16,618 nucleotides of DNA. It comes from Pseudomonadota bacterium (GTDB lineage: Bacteria > Desulfobacterota > Desulfarculia > Desulfarculales > Desulfarculaceae). Location: positions 1 through 16,618 of the forward strand of contig JAHIQI010000062.1 in assembly GCA_018902755.1 (NCBI GenBank). Direction: 5' to 3'. Position numbers and translations under genes: made by a program. Shown here piece after piece: positions 13,363-16,618 of this stretch. A model generated the notes under the pieces. That model was not told where the DNA came from, did not search any database, and saw nothing but the letters and a program-made list of their open reading frames with translations. Numbering within the stretch: position 1 is the first letter of the stretch; each line of letters begins with the position of its first letter.

Positions 13363-16038
13363 ATGTTTACCGAAGCGCTCAAGAGGCTTTTCCGCCCTCG
13401 GGGGGTGATCGTCTCGGCTCCCAATGGCTCTGGAGATGGTGTTCCGCAACTGGCGCGCAATCTCCTGGCGGGCGGATACAAGGGCCGCATCGTCCTTTGG
13501 GGCGAGGGGCCTACTCCGCCGCCTCCCTTTGAACGGCACTCATCGTCCATCGAGGCGGGGTCGGACCTTGACCTGGCCCTGGTCGTCGGCGACCCCCAAA
13601 GCCTATGCTCCAGCCTGGTCGCCATGGGGCGTGCCGGGGTCAAGGCGGTGGTGGCCTACGGCCCGCCTCCCGCGGGCGAGGCCTGGCGGGAACCAGTGCG
13701 CGCCGCGGCCCTGGCGGCGGGGGTGCGCTTGGTGGGCCCCGGCTCCTGGGGGGTGGTCAACACCGCCATCGGCCTGATTGCCACTCAGGAGCCTATTTCC
13801 CTGCGCCCGGGAGGGCTGGCCCTGGTCACCCAGAGTGGGGCGGTGTGCGGCTATTGCTTGGCCGAGGGCGCCCGGCGCGCTCTGGGCGTGGGCCTGGTGC
13901 TGGACCTGGGCGAGCAGGCCGACCTAACTCATGACGAGGTCATCGACTACCTGGCTCCCCACTATCAGGCCAAGAGCCTGCTGCTGCACCTGGACCGGGT
14001 CGAGCGCCCCGGCTCCCTCTTGTCCGCCGCCCTGGCCGCCGCCCGCCTCAAGCCGGTGGTGGCCTTGAAGACCGGGGAATACGCCTCATCCCGGCCGTCC
14101 GATGCCTTTGCCGAGCCCTCGCCGGGTGAGGCTTGGGAAGCGGCCCTGAGCCGGGCGGGGGTGCTGTGCGTGGACGGCCTGGACAAGCTGTTGTCCATCG
14201 GTGAGCTTGCGGCGCGGCGGCAGTCCTGCCGGGGGCCTAGGCTGTTGGTGGTGGCCGCCTCCGCCGGGGCGGGGCGGCTGGCCCTGGACGCCAACCGCCG
14301 CCACGGCCTGGCCTTTGCCCCGCTGAGGCCGTCCACCCGCCTGGCCCTGGCCGGGCTGGGTTGCCTGGAGGCCTCCGAACAGGGGCTGGTTCTGCTGGGG
14401 CCCGCCGTGGACGAAGCCGTTTTTCAGGCGGTGGCCGCCGCCTGCCTGGAGGAACCGGAAGTGGACGGGCTGTTGGTGGCGCTGGACCTCGGCCAGAGCC
14501 TGGAGCCCGCCGCCATGGCCCAGGCCCTGCGCCGCGCCGCCGCGCAAAGCCAGGCTGGTCCGCGCCAGGTGGTCACCTTGGCGGCCTGGCCCGATGCGCC
14601 GGGAGCCTTTGCAAATGACCCCTGCGCCGGATCCCTGGCGGTGTTCGCCACCCCGGAAAGGGCGGTGGAGGCTTTCGCGGGCTTGTGGCGCTACACCCAA
14701 ATCATGCGCGCCGCCGAGCAGATTCCCCCGAGGCCCTTGGGCCGGTTCCAGCTTGACCGGGACGCCGCCCGGCGTTTGTTGGAGGAGGCCCTGGAGCAAG
14801 GCAGAAGCGGCCTCTACGCCGGGGAGCGGCTGGAACTGCTCAGCGCGTACCGCCTGCCGGTGCTGCCGGTTCGGGCCGTGGAGAGCCCGGCGCAGTTGCA
14901 GCGGGTCTGCGAGGCCTGGGGCTATCCCGCCCGGCTTATCTTGCTGCCCCGGCCCGCCTCGGCCGGGGACGCCCTCCCGGAGCTGACCGCCCGCCTGGAA
15001 CACCCCGCCCAGGTCCAACCGCGTTGGCAGGCCCTGCACCAGCAGGCCGCCCGCCAGGGCATTTCGGTGCAAGCGGTCCTGGCCCAGCCCTGGCCCCCCA
15101 CGGCGGAGCCCAGCCTCGCCATGGGCTGGCGCCGACACCCGGAGTTGGGACCCTTGCTGGTGTTTGGAGAGGGTGGGGAGCGCTCCGAGGCCCTACGGGA
15201 GAAGTCCTGGGGCCTGCCGCCCCTGAACCGCGCCCAGGCCCATGCCATGATGGGGCGCACCCAGGTGTACGCCGCGGTGACCGGAGCCCAGGGGCCCGGC
15301 CGGGTTTGGCCCTCCATGCTGGAAGAAGTGCTGATCAACCTGTCGCGGATGGCCCAGGATCTGCCCCAGATAAAAAACCTGGACGTCAACCCGGTGCTGT
15401 TGGCCGACAAGGTGGCCTGGCTGGCCGACGCCAGGATTGAACTAGCCCCGGCGCAGCGGCCCGTCGCCACGCACCTGATCGTGAGGCCCTACCCAGAAGA
15501 TCACGAAGTGCGGGCCCGCTGCCAAGACGGGTCCGAGCTGCTGTTGCGGCCGGTGCGGCCCGAGGACGCTGACCTGGTGCAGGATTTTTTCGCCCGGCTT
15601 TCACCCGAGAGCATTTATCAGCGCTTCTTCCGGGAGATGCCGGAGCTGAGCCCGCAGTTACTCGTACGTCTTACCCAGATCGACTATGACCGGGAGATCG
15701 CCCTGGCGGCCATGTCGGTCCAAGGGCTCAGCGAAAAAATACTGGGGTTGTGCAGCCTGTCCCTGCGTCCCAGCTCGGAGTGGTCCGAGTTCGCGGTGTT
15801 GGTGGCCGACGGCTGGCAGCGCCGGGGAATCGGCAAGTTGCTGCTGACCCACATGGCCAAGATCGCCCGCTCCCAGGGGCAGCTAAAGATCATGGGGGTG
15901 GTGCTGCGGCAAAACCGGGCCATGCAGGAGTTGGGGCGCAGCGTGGGCTTTAAAGTGGATCGGCCCCAGGACGGCCTGGTGGAGCTGCGTTGGGAGCTTG
16001 GAGAAGAGCCCGAGGCCTTGGACCGCAAAGCCGGTTGA
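13363..16038 (+). CDS. Pat/YfiQ-like protein: degenerate acyl-CoA synthetase (ADP-forming) region fused to GNAT acetyltransferase
   Basis: The 891-residue protein has the layout and length of Pat/YfiQ lysine acetyltransferases: a CoA-binding region (1-130), succinyl-CoA-synthetase-like region (135-330; 'LVTQSGAVCGY' near 154), ATP-grasp-like region (about 490-690; ends 'IKNLDVNPVL') and a GNAT domain (715-880). GNAT shows Glu809 in 'SEFAVLV' and the acetyl-CoA loop 'QRRGIGK' near 820. The synthetase half looks dead: the phosphohistidine motif (SHTG) is absent from 'KTGEYASSRPSDAFAEPSPG' (232 onward), the usual GPNCLG is GPGSWG, and the ATP-grasp Lys and HKSD motifs are not seen. I infer that it senses acyl-CoA and acetylates partner enzymes rather than making ATP. 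ATG 13363 has AAGGG at 13351-13355. Confidence 0.85.
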   Translation: MFTEALKRLFRPRGVIVSAPNGSGDGVPQLARNLLAGGYKGRIVLWGEGPTPPPPFERHSSSIEAGSDLDLALVVGDPQSLCSSLVAMGRAGVKAVVAYGPPPAGEAWREPVRAAALAAGVRLVGPGSWGVVNTAIGLIATQEPISLRPGGLALVTQSGAVCGYCLAEGARRALGVGLVLDLGEQADLTHDEVIDYLAPHYQAKSLLLHLDRVERPGSLLSAALAAARLKPVVALKTGEYASSRPSDAFAEPSPGEAWEAALSRAGVLCVDGLDKLLSIGELAARRQSCRGPRLLVVAASAGAGRLALDANRRHGLAFAPLRPSTRLALAGLGCLEASEQGLVLLGPAVDEAVFQAVAAACLEEPEVDGLLVALDLGQSLEPAAMAQALRRAAAQSQAGPRQVVTLAAWPDAPGAFANDPCAGSLAVFATPERAVEAFAGLWRYTQIMRAAEQIPPRPLGRFQLDRDAARRLLEEALEQGRSGLYAGERLELLSAYRLPVLPVRAVESPAQLQRVCEAWGYPARLILLPRPASAGDALPELTARLEHPAQVQPRWQALHQQAARQGISVQAVLAQPWPPTAEPSLAMGWRRHPELGPLLVFGEGGERSEALREKSWGLPPLNRAQAHAMMGRTQVYAAVTGAQGPGRVWPSMLEEVLINLSRMAQDLPQIKNLDVNPVLLADKVAWLADARIELAPAQRPVATHLIVRPYPEDHEVRARCQDGSELLLRPVRPEDADLVQDFFARLSPESIYQRFFREMPELSPQLLVRLTQIDYDREIALAAMSVQGLSEKILGLCSLSLRPSSEWSEFAVLVADGWQRRGIGKLLLTHMAKIARSQGQLKIMGVVLRQNRAMQELGRSVGFKVDRPQDGLVELRWELGEEPEALDRKAG

Positions 16039-16067
16039 TCGGGAAATGTTAGACGCAGAGGTGGCTC

Positions 16068-16340
16068 ATGACGGGAAATGCCAAGAAGATGCAACGGCAC
16101 GGTAAGCATCACCTGACAAGCAACGGGGCAGGGGGCCCTCATCCAAACGAAGAGGCCTGCGCCTGCTCCTTTTTTCATCGGCTCAAGGATGAGTTGGTTC
16201 ACGAGCAGGGGCACGCCCAAGGTGAACCGTTTCGTCTGGCGGCCTTTGAGTACATAGAGATGGACCACCATCTCGCTAAAAGGCATTGCGCCGGTGGCCA
16301 TGGCGGCCCGCCGGCCTTTGCACACAAGATTATCGCCTAG
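16068..16340 (+). CDS. Small His-rich hypothetical protein
   Basis: I do not recognise this 90-residue protein. It has 12 His and 3 Cys, including a Cys-Ala-Cys at 31-33 followed by FFH, and His-His pairs at 14-15 and in 'MDHHLAKRHC'. This would suit metal binding, but no known zinc-finger spacing is complete. The first 25 residues are basic and probably disordered; a helix is likely across 'FFHRLKDELVHEQG'. There is no signal peptide or membrane segment. Support for a real gene is a GAGGTGG ribosome site just before the ATG, its place between two co-directional genes with 29 and 61 bp gaps, and bacterial-like codon use. An antisense ORF over the same DNA has no such support. Confidence 0.55.
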   Translation: MTGNAKKMQRHGKHHLTSNGAGGPHPNEEACACSFFHRLKDELVHEQGHAQGEPFRLAAFEYIEMDHHLAKRHCAGGHGGPPAFAHKIIA

Positions 16341-16401
16341 AGGAATCCTCATTTGGGATAGGTAGGGACGCTTTGCGCGGCCTCGCCAAAAGGAGTTAAC
16401 T

Positions 16402-16618
16402 ATGCCCAAAGTTGCCGTAATCGGAGTTGGTCAGTCGGCCTTTGTGCGCGGCTATCCCGGCTCTATACGAGAACTGACCTTCGAGGCCTATGCCGAGGCC
16501 ATGGCCGACGCTGGGGCCAGCAACAGCGACATCGGGGCCACGGTGATCTGCTCCAGCCCGGAGTACGACAAGCAGCGCTCCCCGGCCGGGGTCATAGCCG
16601 AGTACTGCGGCCTCAACC
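16402..16618 (+). CDS. Thiolase-family protein (SCP-x/acetyl-CoA acetyltransferase-like), N-terminal fragment
   Basis: The first 72 codons are present; the window ends inside the gene. 'VAVIGVGQSAFVRGYPGSIR' and 'ELTFEAYAEAMADAGASNSDI' are the N-terminal pattern of the SCP-x-like thiolases (G-V-G-x-T/S-x-F, EL--EA---A--DAG---DI). The catalytic Cys and the His/Cys pair lie outside, so activity cannot be judged. Proteins of this class often work beside a DUF35 OB-fold partner, which would be expected just downstream. In this operon the obvious role is cleavage of acetoacetyl-CoA or another beta-ketoacyl-CoA to acetyl-CoA. AGGAG (16391-16395) lies six bases before the ATG. Confidence 0.83.
   Translation, partial: MPKVAVIGVGQSAFVRGYPGSIRELTFEAYAEAMADAGASNSDIGATVICSSPEYDKQRSPAGVIAEYCGLN

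Noticed and set aside
14086..15138. Antisense ORF of 350 codons inside the GNAT fusion gene
   Set aside because: Gly/Gln/Pro-rich low complexity, no ribosome site, and fully inside a coherent multi-domain gene.
15684..16409. Antisense ORF of 241 codons over the end of the fusion gene and the small His-rich gene
   Set aside because: It overlaps the GNAT domain and the thiolase start, has no domain features, and its codon use does not fit. I kept the sense-strand small gene instead, with moderate confidence.

Overview
The window looks like chromosomal DNA from a GC-rich, probably anaerobic bacterium. A Desulfobacterota-like (deltaproteobacterial) host is my best guess. It rests on the PAS-LuxR regulator with the 'RREED' linker typical of that group, the mix of CoA-transferase, thiolase and cobalamin genes, and strong G/C third-position bias. 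This is inference; no rRNA or marker gene is present. I see no tRNA, rRNA, CRISPR array, insertion sequence or phage gene.

Layout. (1) Positions 1-2052, minus strand: a compact operon, read right to left. It holds a family III CoA-transferase (TTG start at 2052), a divergent CobO/BtuR-type corrinoid adenosyltransferase whose ATG directly follows the previous stop codon, and the first 71 codons of a Na+/Ca2+ exchanger-family membrane protein cut by the window edge. (2) 2053-2393: an AT-rich divergent intergenic region. (3) 2394-4121, plus: a three-PAS, LuxR-type one-component regulator, AT-richer than its neighbours. (4) 4122-4749: a gene-poor stretch with a LacI-type operator core, nested palindromes and a possible 19-codon leader ORF. 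(5) 4750-5766, plus: a LacI-family repressor. (6) 5767-6128: a dense control region with two tandem palindromes, a TTGACA -35 box and two LacI-type operators centred 189 bp apart. (7) 6129-16618, plus: a co-directional catabolic and uptake cluster that runs off the right edge.

The main cluster encodes, in order: a beta-keto acid cleavage enzyme (BKACE, DUF849); a 3-hydroxyacyl-CoA/L-carnitine-dehydrogenase-type NAD enzyme; a complete tripartite tricarboxylate transporter (TctC-TctB-TctA); both subunits of a glutaconate-type family I CoA-transferase; an 891-residue protein with a degenerate acyl-CoA synthetase region fused to a GNAT acetyltransferase; a small His-rich protein; and the start of an SCP-x-like thiolase. 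A coherent reading is this: a beta-hydroxy carboxylate is imported and oxidised to the beta-keto acid; BKACE cleaves it with acetyl-CoA to acetoacetate plus a new acyl-CoA; the CoA-transferase moves CoA onto acetoacetate; and the thiolase yields two acetyl-CoA. The LacI regulator probably represses the cluster and itself, because the core CAAACGTTTG occurs upstream of both. The substrate cannot be named from sequence alone. The BKACE active site does not retain the glutamate that reads an amino group in the lysine-fermentation enzyme.

Four of the longer gene gaps in the main cluster carry strong hairpins without a U-tract. These look like mRNA processing or stability elements rather than terminators, so the genes may be cotranscribed but expressed at different levels.
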